From Sarcodiotheca gaudichaudii (Eukaryota > Rhodophyta > Florideophyceae > Gigartinales > Solieriaceae), in contig JAUKVZ010000009.1 of the NCBI GenBank assembly GCA_032355985.1, positions 38,504 through 102,503 of the forward strand: a stretch of DNA of 64,000 nt, written 5' to 3'. The position numbers were made by a program, and so were the translations under genes. This document shows, piece after piece, positions 26,667 to 35,083 of this stretch (positions within the stretch are counted from its first letter, which is position 1; every line of letters starts with the position of its first letter). The notes beneath the pieces are model-generated. The model had not been told where the DNA came from and ran no database searches. It saw only the letters and a program-made list of their open reading frames with translations.

Positions 26667-27011
26667 AGTTTCGCTCCATTCACGATCGTCAATGTCATTA
26701 CGGCCAACCCGACGCCGCGCCAAAACCTCGTTCCAGCGCCGCCAGAGCCGATCCCCGAGAGACACGGCCACACGAGCGCCGCTCCCCCATCCAGACGCGT
26801 GATACCGCCACTCCCGCCACAGGCTTCACATTCCCGAGGCCAATCCTCTTAAGGCGCCTCAGAAGCGCACGAGCGCAGATTGTCCCCCCCGGCGCCCCCC
26901 TCTCGACCCCCTGACAGCCTGTCAATCTCTGCGCACGCATCACTTCCACCCCCATGTGGCGGAACCGGTCCGCGACGACTGCCGAATATGCTCGCAGCAG
27001 AAAGGCCCTCC
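26667..27011. other. Divergent intergenic region
   Basis: It separates the minus-strand metalloprotease from the start of the + strand FG-GAP array and should hold promoters for both directions. I see no clear -35/-10 pair, no hairpin with a T-run and no supported small gene. Confidence 0.4.
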
Positions 27012-27170
27012 ATGAAGAAGCGCCCCCTCTCCTCCTCTGCCGCCTGTCTCCTCGCCCTCGGCGCTGGAGCCTCCGCAATCGCCGAGCCCCCATTCCCCGC
27101 AGACTTCAACGTCGGCGCGCTCGACACCGCCCTCGACATCGCCATCCTGCTGAGCTACTGGACGAACTGA
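27012..27170 (+). pseudogene. Signal-peptide/dockerin-end minigene, deletion relic of an FG-GAP paralog
   Basis: A 52-codon frame. Its N-terminus M-K-K-R-P-L-S-S-S-A-A-C-L-L-A-L-G matches the next gene's signal peptide (M-N-K-R-P-L-T-C-A-A-C-L-L-A-L-G), including the P-P-F-P after the cleavage region. Its last 13 residues A-L-D-I-A-I-L-L-S-Y-W-T-N are identical to that gene's last 13. Everything between (seven blades, first dockerin loop) is absent. The simplest reading is an internal deletion of about 540 codons in a duplicate. It keeps an intact frame and AAAGG before the ATG, so a short secreted peptide could still be made. Confidence 0.65.
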
Positions 27171-27213
27171 ACGACCCTGCCAGCCTGCAAACATGCTGGC
27201 GGCAAAGCACCCA

Positions 27214-28998
27214 ATGAACAAACGCCCCCTCACATGTGCCGCTTGTCTCCTCGCCCTCGGCGCCGCAGTTCCCGTCATCGCAGACCCGCCCTTCCCGGAT
27301 GTCCTTCCGGTGAACGAGCTGCGCCTTGATGAAGGTTTCCGAATCGTCCGCGCCCCCGACAGCGGCGGCGCCGGAACCGCCCTCGCATCCGCAGGCGATG
27401 TCAACGGCGATGGCGTCGATGACATCCTCATCGGCGCCTGGAACGCATCGCCCGGCGGAGGGCTTCGCACAGGACAGACCTTCGTCGTGTTCGGCGACAG
27501 CGACATCGCGCTCCACGGCGACCTCGATCTCGACACACTTGACGGCTCAAATGGATTCGTGATCGACGGCGTCAGCGAAGACCCTCTCAGCAGATGGTCG
27601 ATCGCAGGCGCCGGCGATATCAACGGCGACGGCTTCAAGGACATCGTCATCGGCGTCCCGTACGTCGGTCTCTATCCGAATGAAGACCGCGGCATGGCGT
27701 TCGTGATCTTTGGAGCCGCGGACATCGGCGCGTCCGGCGTCATCGAGCTAGCCTCGCTCGATGGCAAGAACGGCTTCGCCATCGAAGGTTTGTCCGGTGG
27801 CGATCGTCTCGGAGAGTCCGTCGATGGCGCAGGTGACGTCAATGACGATTCAATCGACGATCTCATCCTCGGCGCCCCCGGCGTCTTCGACCGCGATGAT
27901 GACTTCGGCGCAGGACGAGCGTACCTCATCTTCGGCGCTGCTGAGTTGGGCGCCGCAGGCAGCTTTGATCTCGACGCGCTCGATGGAGACAATGGCTTCC
28001 GATTCACGTCGCGTTCCTACGCAAACAACAATCTTCGCATCGACGGAGTCGGCGAATCCGTCGCAGGCGTGGGCGATTTCAACGGCGACGATGTCGACGA
28101 CCTGCTCATCGGCGCCCCGGGGTCGACGCCTGACGAGTCTGCACGCGGCGAGGCGTATCTCATCTTCGGCAGCGCCGATCTCGGCGCCTCCGGGCGCATG
28201 CAAGTCGAGGATCTGACCGGCGCCAACGGGTTCGTAGTAAGAACTGTCGACGAGCGATTCGAGGATCTGGGCAGCATCGTCGCGGCCGCCGGTGATGTCG
28301 ATGCAGACGATCACGCGGACGTGATCATTGGGCGACCGTACTTCGGGCATCGCTCGATTCTCCTGCGTGGCGGATCAATCGTTGGAGCATCCGGCGCGAT
28401 CACGATCTATGAGAGTGCAGAGTTCGGTGGCCATGTCATCTATGGTCCATGCAATGACATCGCGTGCGCCGGTGACATGAACGCGGACGGCCTTGACGAC
28501 ACTCTCTTCGGTCTGCGCCTCTCAGGCGGTTGTAATCCATTTGGCGGCGTCGATCCCGGCTTGGCGTTTGCGCTCCTGGGAACGCCAGATCCCCAGGCGC
28601 AGGATCCGGTCGATCTTTATGCGCCGTCTCCGCACGTCATTCAACTGATCGGCGATGCGCATGAACTTCCACCAACGGATTTCTGCCCCAAAGGAAGTCC
28701 ATATCGGGGATTCGGACAGACTCTCTCCGCCGCCGGCGATATCAATGACGACGGCTACGACGACTTCCTCCTGTCCGTGCCGTCTGCCCCCCGCGTCCAC
28801 GTCATCTTCGGCCGCAACGTCACATCACTCGGCGACCTCGACGACAACAACACCGTCGACGCAACAGACCTCGCCGACCTCCTCACCCAGTGGGGCCCAT
28901 GCGCCGAAGAGCCATCCCCCTGCCCGGCGGACCTCGACGGCTCCGGCCATGTCACTGCGCTCGACATCGCCATCCTGCTCAGCTATTGGACGAACTAA
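27214..28998 (+). CDS. FG-GAP seven-blade propeller protein with GC-type dockerin, array copy 1
   Basis: A 594-aa secreted protein. After the signal peptide come seven FG-GAP units with calcium loops such as D-V-N-G-D-G-V-D-D followed by I-L-I-G-A, an integrin-alpha-like beta-propeller. This is the most diverged copy: loops 3 to 5 are altered (D-V-N-D-D-S-I-D-D, D-F-N-G-D-D-V-D-D, D-V-D-A-D-D-H-A-D) and blade 6 holds a Cys pair. The tail is D-L-D-D-N-N-T-V-D-A-T-D-L, W-G-P-C, P-C-P-A-D-L-D-G-S-G-H-V and L-S-Y-W-T-N. Start 27214 is chosen by alignment with the relic upstream; 27193 is an in-frame alternative. Predicted cell-surface or secreted adhesin or binding protein; ligand unknown. Confidence 0.82.
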   Translation: MNKRPLTCAACLLALGAAVPVIADPPFPDVLPVNELRLDEGFRIVRAPDSGGAGTALASAGDVNGDGVDDILIGAWNASPGGGLRTGQTFVVFGDSDIALHGDLDLDTLDGSNGFVIDGVSEDPLSRWSIAGAGDINGDGFKDIVIGVPYVGLYPNEDRGMAFVIFGAADIGASGVIELASLDGKNGFAIEGLSGGDRLGESVDGAGDVNDDSIDDLILGAPGVFDRDDDFGAGRAYLIFGAAELGAAGSFDLDALDGDNGFRFTSRSYANNNLRIDGVGESVAGVGDFNGDDVDDLLIGAPGSTPDESARGEAYLIFGSADLGASGRMQVEDLTGANGFVVRTVDERFEDLGSIVAAAGDVDADDHADVIIGRPYFGHRSILLRGGSIVGASGAITIYESAEFGGHVIYGPCNDIACAGDMNADGLDDTLFGLRLSGGCNPFGGVDPGLAFALLGTPDPQAQDPVDLYAPSPHVIQLIGDAHELPPTDFCPKGSPYRGFGQTLSAAGDINDDGYDDFLLSVPSAPRVHVIFGRNVTSLGDLDDNNTVDATDLADLLTQWGPCAEEPSPCPADLDGSGHVTALDIAILLSYWTN

Positions 28999-29006
28999 GT
29001 CCCCAC

Positions 29007-30122
29007 TTAATCCAGCGTCTCCCGCAGCTGCTCCCCATCCACGCGCAGCGTCCGACGGATCTCATCCGTCTTGAACCCAAGCAGCTTCGGCCGCATCACG
29101 CTCTTCAGCGCCACGACGTCATACAGCTCCTTGACCATCCCCTCGATGCGCAGCCAATGCTCCGTCGTCCCCGTCTCAAGATCCACGACATGCACGGCGC
29201 AGCGCGCCTCGGCCGCACGATCTTCCAGGTTCTTATCAAGAGGCAATCCGCTGAACGTCCTGTTCTCGCGGCTGGCGCTCAACCCCACCAGCGCCTTCTT
29301 TCCGAAGAAGCTCATCCCGCGCAAAAACCCAGGGCAGAACGCCACCTCGTGAAACGAGCGATCGCTCCCGCCCGTGTTCACATACCCCAGAAAACCCGTC
29401 CCCGCATTCAAAAGCCACACGCGATCCGGCCAATCAGGATGCACCCGCGGCGAATGCGGCATCGACAGCCCCTCAGCTGCCACATCATTCGTCCGCACAT
29501 CCATCAAAAGCCCGCCGCCATCACGATGATCCCGCCAGCCATCACTCACATCCGACCGACTCACCATCGATACATACGCCGGCTCTCTTCTAACAGGATC
29601 AAACGCCATCCCGTTCAGATGACAACGATCCTCCGCCACCAGCCCCGAAATAAATGGCGGCTTCCAGATCGGCACAAAACTTCGCTCCGAATCCACCGTC
29701 GCCAGACAGTTGAACAAAGTCGCACAAAAGACCGGCGTCCCATCGCTGCGGCAATGCAGATCGTGAATATCAATATCACCCGTCGTATGCCCCACCGTCG
29801 GCACATACAACCGATCAAACCCGTCAGCCGTCGCGGCGCCCTGCGGCACATAGTTCTCCATCCGCCACAGCTGATACAGCGACGTCATCCACACCGTCTG
29901 CGCCGCATCATCAACATGCATCCCCATGCATCGATTAAACGTGCGCTCAAAGACGGAAAGCTTCCCATCCGGCTGCACGCCGACCATAAAGAGCTTCCCG
30001 ATCTGATACGTGGTGAACGCCAGACTCACGCGCTCCCGAGCCATCCACGAGACCAGCCCGCGTGAAGCCGTGAGCGCAAGCCCCTCACCCTTGCCCGTTC
30101 CGCCTGTTGGTGTCTGCGTCAT
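29007..30122 (-). CDS. TIGR03032-family protein of unknown function
   Basis: A 371-aa cytoplasmic-looking protein lacking a signal peptide. Family-like segments: L-A-F-T-T-Y-Q-I-G-K-L-F-M-V-G, R-C-M-G-M-H-V, L-W-T-S-type W-M-T-S-L-Y-Q-L-W-R-M-E-N, G-D-I-D-I-H-D-L, L-F-N-C-L-A-T-V-D, H-L-N-G-M-A, and L-L-N-A-G-T-G-F-L-G. These fit TIGR03032 (DUF4915), a six-bladed-propeller-like family often near TPR or sulfotransferase genes; no biochemical role is established to my knowledge. It is the only minus-strand gene inside the FG-GAP array and converges on copy 1 with 8 nt between stops. Confidence 0.8.
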   Translation of the reverse strand: MTQTPTGGTGKGEGLALTASRGLVSWMARERVSLAFTTYQIGKLFMVGVQPDGKLSVFERTFNRCMGMHVDDAAQTVWMTSLYQLWRMENYVPQGAATADGFDRLYVPTVGHTTGDIDIHDLHCRSDGTPVFCATLFNCLATVDSERSFVPIWKPPFISGLVAEDRCHLNGMAFDPVRREPAYVSMVSRSDVSDGWRDHRDGGGLLMDVRTNDVAAEGLSMPHSPRVHPDWPDRVWLLNAGTGFLGYVNTGGSDRSFHEVAFCPGFLRGMSFFGKKALVGLSASRENRTFSGLPLDKNLEDRAAEARCAVHVVDLETGTTEHWLRIEGMVKELYDVVALKSVMRPKLLGFKTDEIRRTLRVDGEQLRETLD

Positions 30123-30179
30123 GCAAAAAGCGTATCAAGCGCGCCCGGAGAGTGTCACAGCGGCGCCCATGATTTCCTG

Positions 30180-30208
30180 TTGGCGATTGCGGCGGCGAGG
30201 CGTATCTT
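30180..30208 (+). promoter_or_regulatory. Candidate promoter of FG-GAP copy 2
   Basis: TTGGCG (30180-30185) and TATCTT (30203-30208) separated by exactly 17 nt, 34 nt upstream of the ATG at 30242. Pattern match only. Confidence 0.4.
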
Positions 30209-30241
30209 GGGCAAATCCCGAGGTTGATTCCAGCACGAACC

Positions 30242-31996
30242 ATGCACCAGACCCACCGCACAACAGCCGCGATCCTCGCCTTCGCCGGCGCCGCCGAAGC
30301 GATCGGCGGATCTCCATTTCCCGCGTTCATCGACCTTTCCTCGCTCGACGCCTCCGTCGGTGTCGCGATCAATGGAGTCGATGATAGCGATCAGGCAGGC
30401 TTCTCAGTCTCATCCGCTGGCGACGTCAACGGCGACGGCATCGACGACATCATCATCGGAGCATTCGGAGCAGAGCCGAACGGCCATGTCTCAGGCGCTG
30501 CCTACGTCGTCTTTGGAGCGCTGAACATCGGCGCGGCCGGAGCGATCGAACTCTCGTCAGTGAACGGCGCAAACGGATTCGTCATCAATGGCATCGCTGG
30601 GTACGACTACGCCGGAAGATCTGTCTCCGGCGCCGGCGACATCAATGGCGACGGATATGCCGACCTGATCATCGGCGCCACAGGCGCGGACCCCAGTGGC
30701 GATAGGTCAGGCCAAAGCTATGTCGTCTTCGGAGGCCCCAATATCGGCGCCGGCGGAGCGATTGAGCTTTCATCACTCAATGGCGTCAACGGTTTCGCCA
30801 TCAACGGAGTTGATGAACACGACGGCAGCGGCGCGTCGGTGTCCGCCGCAGGTGATGTCAATGGCGACGGAATGGGCGACATCATCATCGGCGCGCCCGG
30901 CGCAAGTCCTGCTGGCTTACACGTCGGAGTGAGCTATGTCGTCTTCGGAGCGCCCGCCATCGGCGCATCCGGCGCGTTCGAACTCGCGTCGATCAATGGC
31001 GCAAATGGATTCGATATCAGAGGCGCCGTTACCTACGACTTCAGCGGTTTCTCCGTTGCAGCGGCCGGAGACGTCAACAACGACGGATTCGATGACGTGA
31101 TCATCAGCGCGTTCGACGCCGATCCACACGGACACCGCTCCGGCGAAAGCTATGTCGTGTTCGGCGGCAAGGAAGTCGCTGCCGGCGGCTCACTCGAACT
31201 CGCAACGCTCAATGGCCTGAACGGATTCGCCATGCGCGGAATCGATGAGAACGATTACAGCGGCTTCTCCGTCTCAGGAGCAGGCGATGTCAATGACGAC
31301 GGCATCGACGACGTGATCGTCGGCGCCTTTGCTGCCGATCCGAATGGCTTTGGCTCCGGCGAGGGATACGTTGTCTTCGGCGCCCCGACGGTCGGCGCCG
31401 GCGGAGTGATCGAACTCTCGTCCCTCAACGGCGCAAACGGATTCACGATCAACGGAATCGACCTTCTCGATCACTGCGGACGAGCCGTTGCGGCCGCCGG
31501 TGATGTCAACGGAGACGGCGTCGACGATCTCATCATCGGCGCATATCGCGCCGGCCCTTTGTCATCACACGAAGGCGAGTCTTACATCATCTTCGGCGCA
31601 TCGGATGTCGGCACAGGAGGCGTCATCGAAATCTCAACGCTCGACGTCAATGATGGTTTCACCGTGCGCGGAGACCGCTCAGGCGATCACAGTGGCGAAG
31701 CCGTCTCATGCGCGGGCGACGTCAACGGCGACGGCGTCGCCGACCTGCTCATCGGCGCGCGACAAGCTGATCCAAACGGGAGCTTTTCAGGCCAAACCTT
31801 CGTCATCTTCGGCCGCGCACGCTCCTCCGCAGACCTCAACTGCGACGGCCTGATCAGCGCCGTCGACCTCGCCATACTCCTCAGCTTCTGGGGACCATGC
31901 GCCGCCGCGCCAACCCCCTGCCCCGCCGACATCGACGGCTCCGGCGACATCGGCGCCTCCGACCTCGCCCAACTCATCGGACTCTGGGGTTCCTGA
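30242..31996 (+). CDS. FG-GAP seven-blade propeller protein with GC-type dockerin, array copy 2
   Basis: A 584-aa secreted protein. Its seven blades are regular, each about 68-70 residues: S-x-x-G-D-V-N-G-D-G-x-D-D-x-I-I-G-A, then A-D-P-N-G and S-Y-V-V-F-G, then I-E-L-S-S-L-N-G-A-N-G-F. The dockerin tail has D-L-N-C-D-G-L-I-S-A-V-D-L (a Cys in the first loop), F-W-G-P-C and D-I-D-G-S-G-D-I-G-A-S-D-L, ending L-W-G-S. The ATG at 30242 starts the signal peptide; a TTG at 30224 in frame is less likely. It opens a run of + strand paralogs to 47456. Confidence 0.85.
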   Translation: MHQTHRTTAAILAFAGAAEAIGGSPFPAFIDLSSLDASVGVAINGVDDSDQAGFSVSSAGDVNGDGIDDIIIGAFGAEPNGHVSGAAYVVFGALNIGAAGAIELSSVNGANGFVINGIAGYDYAGRSVSGAGDINGDGYADLIIGATGADPSGDRSGQSYVVFGGPNIGAGGAIELSSLNGVNGFAINGVDEHDGSGASVSAAGDVNGDGMGDIIIGAPGASPAGLHVGVSYVVFGAPAIGASGAFELASINGANGFDIRGAVTYDFSGFSVAAAGDVNNDGFDDVIISAFDADPHGHRSGESYVVFGGKEVAAGGSLELATLNGLNGFAMRGIDENDYSGFSVSGAGDVNDDGIDDVIVGAFAADPNGFGSGEGYVVFGAPTVGAGGVIELSSLNGANGFTINGIDLLDHCGRAVAAAGDVNGDGVDDLIIGAYRAGPLSSHEGESYIIFGASDVGTGGVIEISTLDVNDGFTVRGDRSGDHSGEAVSCAGDVNGDGVADLLIGARQADPNGSFSGQTFVIFGRARSSADLNCDGLISAVDLAILLSFWGPCAAAPTPCPADIDGSGDIGASDLAQLIGLWGS

Positions 31997-32004
31997 GCAC
32001 GACG

Positions 32005-32030
32005 ACCACCGGCGCGCCGCGCGCCGTGGT
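32005..32030 (+). terminator. GC-rich hairpin after FG-GAP copy 2 (possible terminator)
   Basis: ACCAC and GTGGT flank CGGCGCG and CGCGCCG-like arms with one bulge, beginning 9 nt after the stop at 31996. No T-run follows, so it may be a stability element rather than an intrinsic terminator. Confidence 0.3.
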
Positions 32031-32173
32031 CCCATACACCTGAACAGGGTTATCGCACCACGTGCGCACAGCTACGCGCGTCCTTATCAACCCGCATTCG
32101 ACCAATTTTGCTGGGAGCGGGCGCCAACTCCACTTAAACTCTTGCCTCCTGAGTTCTTACGGAGGCCATGACC

Positions 32174-35020
32174 ATGCCCGCCCGTGCGCCGTTTTCATCC
32201 GCCGCCATCATCCTTCTCGCCGGATCAGCCGCCGCCATCGCCGCCGGCCCATTCGGCGAAGTCATCGAGTTGTCAACCCTCAATGGCGCCGATGGCTTCG
32301 TGCTCAATGGCGCCGGCTTTTATGCCAGCAGCGGCTACGCCGTGTCATCCGCCGGCGATATCAATGGCGACGGCGTCGATGATCTCATTATCGGAGCCTA
32401 TGGCGCCAGCCCGAACGGCACAGCCTCCGGCCAGACCTATGTCGTCTTCGGCGCCACCGACGTCGGCGCCGGAGGGTCCATTGAACTGTCAGCGCTCAAC
32501 GGAACGAATGGATTCGCCCTCGATGGAATCTACGACGTCGATCGAAGCGGCGTCTCCGTCTCAGCCGCCGGCGATGTCAACAACGACGGCATCGATGATC
32601 TCATCATCGGCGCCAATTATGCGGATCCCAACGGATCCGCATCCGGCGAAAGCTACGTCGTCTTTGGTGGACCCACCGTCGGCGCCACCGGAACGGTCGA
32701 ACTCTCATCACTCAATGGCGCCAACGGGTACATCATCAATGGCGCCAACGCAGGCGATTACAGCGGCGGCGCCGTCTCATGCGCCGGCGATGTCAACGGC
32801 GACGGCATCGATGATCTCATCATCGGAGCCCGCGGCGCCGACCCGAACAGCTTCAACTCCGGCGAGAGTTACGTCGTCTTCGGAGGATCCACCGTCGGCG
32901 CCGCCGGATCGGTCGAACTCTCATCACTCAATGGCGCCAATGGGTTCATCGTCACCGGCCCAAACGCGGGCGATATCTGCGGCAGTTCCGTCTCATCCGC
33001 CGGTGATGTCAACGGCGACGGTGTCGACGATCTCATCATCGGCGCCCACGGCGCCGACCCCAATGGACTGTACTCCGGCCAGAGCTACGTCATATTCGGA
33101 GGATCCCACACCGGAGAAGAAGGAACAATCGACCCCTCCACCTTCGATGGCGAAGAAGGATTCGTCATCAATGGTGTCAATGCATACGACCGCGTCGGCC
33201 GCTCCGTATCTTCCGCAGGTGATGTCAATCGCGACGGCTTCGACGATCTCATCATCGGGGCAGAAGGCGTCGAAACAAATGGAAACTTCGCCGGCGCAAG
33301 CTACATCATCTTCGGCGCCCCCGATGTCGGCATGGGAGGAACAATCGAAATCGCGTCGATCAATGGAGCGAACGGCTTCGTGATCAACGGCGTCGATGTG
33401 AACGACTCAAGCGGCAGATCCGTCTCATCAGCAGGCGATGTCAACGGCGATGGATTCCATGATCTCCTGATCGGCGCATACAAAGCGCAGCCGAACGGGC
33501 CTGACTCCGGAGAGTGCTACGTCGTCTTCGGTGGCCCGGCCGTCGGCGCCGCAGGAACAATCGAACTCGCCGCGCTCGATGGTGATGATGGATTCGTCCT
33601 GGAAGGAATCGAACAGGACGACCTCTGCGGCGTCTCCGTCTCACCGGCCGGCGATGTCAACTGCGACGGAATCGATGACTTCCTCATCGGCGCGCCTGGA
33701 GCCGATCCGAACGGCTCGTACGATGGCGAATCCTACGTCGTCTTCGGCAAACCATCTCAGTTCTGGAGCAACCCAGCGGGTGGCGATTTCGACACCGCAT
33801 CAAACTGGCTCTGCAACGCCACCCCGATCGCGGGCTATGTGGTGATCAACCCGGCAATCGGTGTCACCGTCAACGGCCCTCCCGGTGCGCTCTTCGTCAG
33901 CACACTCGTGCTCGACGCAGACCTCGGCCGCACAACGCTCGACATGCAGGCGGGCTCACTCATCAGCGTCGAACGTGATTTCACGATCTCCTCGTCCGCC
34001 GCACTCGTCGGCGAAGGAACGTTCGTCGCCGAATCCGCCTTCACCAATGACGGCCTTATCGAGCCGACCGCCCTCGCGCTCGTCGCAGCGCAAGGCATCA
34101 CCAACAGCGGCGACATCACACTTGAAACTTTCGGCCCGACAACGACCCCCGAGCGACTCACTGTCTTCGGAGCGCTGACAAACGAGACCGGCGCACACAT
34201 CACCGCACGCGGCGCCGCATCCATCGAGTTTGCCGATGGCGTCACTAACTCCGGATCACTGAGTGTCGCATTCGCCCAGGCGACCGTCACCGGCCCGCTC
34301 ACCAACGTCGGAACCGATGACGGCATGGGCGGATTCGACCCCCTCGGAGTCATCTCTGTCTCCGGCGGATCCGAAGCGCTGCTCTCCGGAGACATCCTCA
34401 ATCAATCGAACATCTTCGTCACGCCCGACTCCACACTCTCCATCCTCGGCAGCCTCACCGGCAACGGCGTCTCCGGCCCCGACGGCATGGCAGGAACAGT
34501 CTTCATCGAAGGCGACTTCAATCCGGGATTCGCGCTCTCCACATCCATCACATGCTTCGAGGGCGACCTCACCATCAGCGCCCGAAGCGACACGTCCATT
34601 TCAATCGGCGGCACAAGCGCCGGCGCGCAACACGATCAGGTCATAAGCACGACATCAGTCACTGCCGCAGGCGACCTCAGGATCGAACTCGTAGGCGACT
34701 TTGCCCCATCCCGCGGCGACACCTTCACCATCATCAGCGCGCCCGCCGTCAACACGTCGTTCAATACGTTCACCGCGCCGCCCCTGCCGGACCCCCTCGT
34801 CTGGCGACTCATCGAAGAGCCGACGCACACCCGCGTGCTCGTCACTGTCGCCGCGGACCTCAATAGCGACGGCGTCGTCAGCGCAAACGACCTCGCCACA
34901 CTGATCAACAATTGGGGCCCGTGTCCCGCGTCGCCAACGCCATGCAAGGCAGATCTGGATGGCGACGGAACAATCGGCGCTTCCGACCTTGCCCGCATCA
35001 TCGGACGCTGGGGATCCTGA
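32174..35020 (+). CDS. FG-GAP seven-blade propeller protein with extra beta-rich region and GC-type dockerin, array copy 3
   Basis: 948 aa. Seven blades fill residues ~30-525. From about 530 a long extra region begins W-S-N-P-A-G-G-D-F-D-T-A-S-N-W, then repeated short strands (L-D-M-Q-A-G-S-L-I-S-V, F-T-N-D-G-L-I-E-P-T, L-T-N-E-T-G-A-H-I, N-S-G-S-L-S-V), and I-E-G-D-F-N-P-G-F-A and G-D-T-F-T-I-I-S-A, a pattern typical of right-handed beta-helix/autotransporter-like passenger regions. The dockerin starts near 893 with N-N-W-G-P-C-P. GGAGG lies 8 nt before the ATG at 32174, which is preferred over the ATG at 32168. Confidence 0.83.
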   Translation: MPARAPFSSAAIILLAGSAAAIAAGPFGEVIELSTLNGADGFVLNGAGFYASSGYAVSSAGDINGDGVDDLIIGAYGASPNGTASGQTYVVFGATDVGAGGSIELSALNGTNGFALDGIYDVDRSGVSVSAAGDVNNDGIDDLIIGANYADPNGSASGESYVVFGGPTVGATGTVELSSLNGANGYIINGANAGDYSGGAVSCAGDVNGDGIDDLIIGARGADPNSFNSGESYVVFGGSTVGAAGSVELSSLNGANGFIVTGPNAGDICGSSVSSAGDVNGDGVDDLIIGAHGADPNGLYSGQSYVIFGGSHTGEEGTIDPSTFDGEEGFVINGVNAYDRVGRSVSSAGDVNRDGFDDLIIGAEGVETNGNFAGASYIIFGAPDVGMGGTIEIASINGANGFVINGVDVNDSSGRSVSSAGDVNGDGFHDLLIGAYKAQPNGPDSGECYVVFGGPAVGAAGTIELAALDGDDGFVLEGIEQDDLCGVSVSPAGDVNCDGIDDFLIGAPGADPNGSYDGESYVVFGKPSQFWSNPAGGDFDTASNWLCNATPIAGYVVINPAIGVTVNGPPGALFVSTLVLDADLGRTTLDMQAGSLISVERDFTISSSAALVGEGTFVAESAFTNDGLIEPTALALVAAQGITNSGDITLETFGPTTTPERLTVFGALTNETGAHITARGAASIEFADGVTNSGSLSVAFAQATVTGPLTNVGTDDGMGGFDPLGVISVSGGSEALLSGDILNQSNIFVTPDSTLSILGSLTGNGVSGPDGMAGTVFIEGDFNPGFALSTSITCFEGDLTISARSDTSISIGGTSAGAQHDQVISTTSVTAAGDLRIELVGDFAPSRGDTFTIISAPAVNTSFNTFTAPPLPDPLVWRLIEEPTHTRVLVTVAADLNSDGVVSANDLATLINNWGPCPASPTPCKADLDGDGTIGASDLARIIGRWGS

Positions 35021-35083
35021 ACCAGATCGTCGCCGCCACGACTCTGGATCCTGCATCTTCCGGCACTGACGAAAACCATGTCC

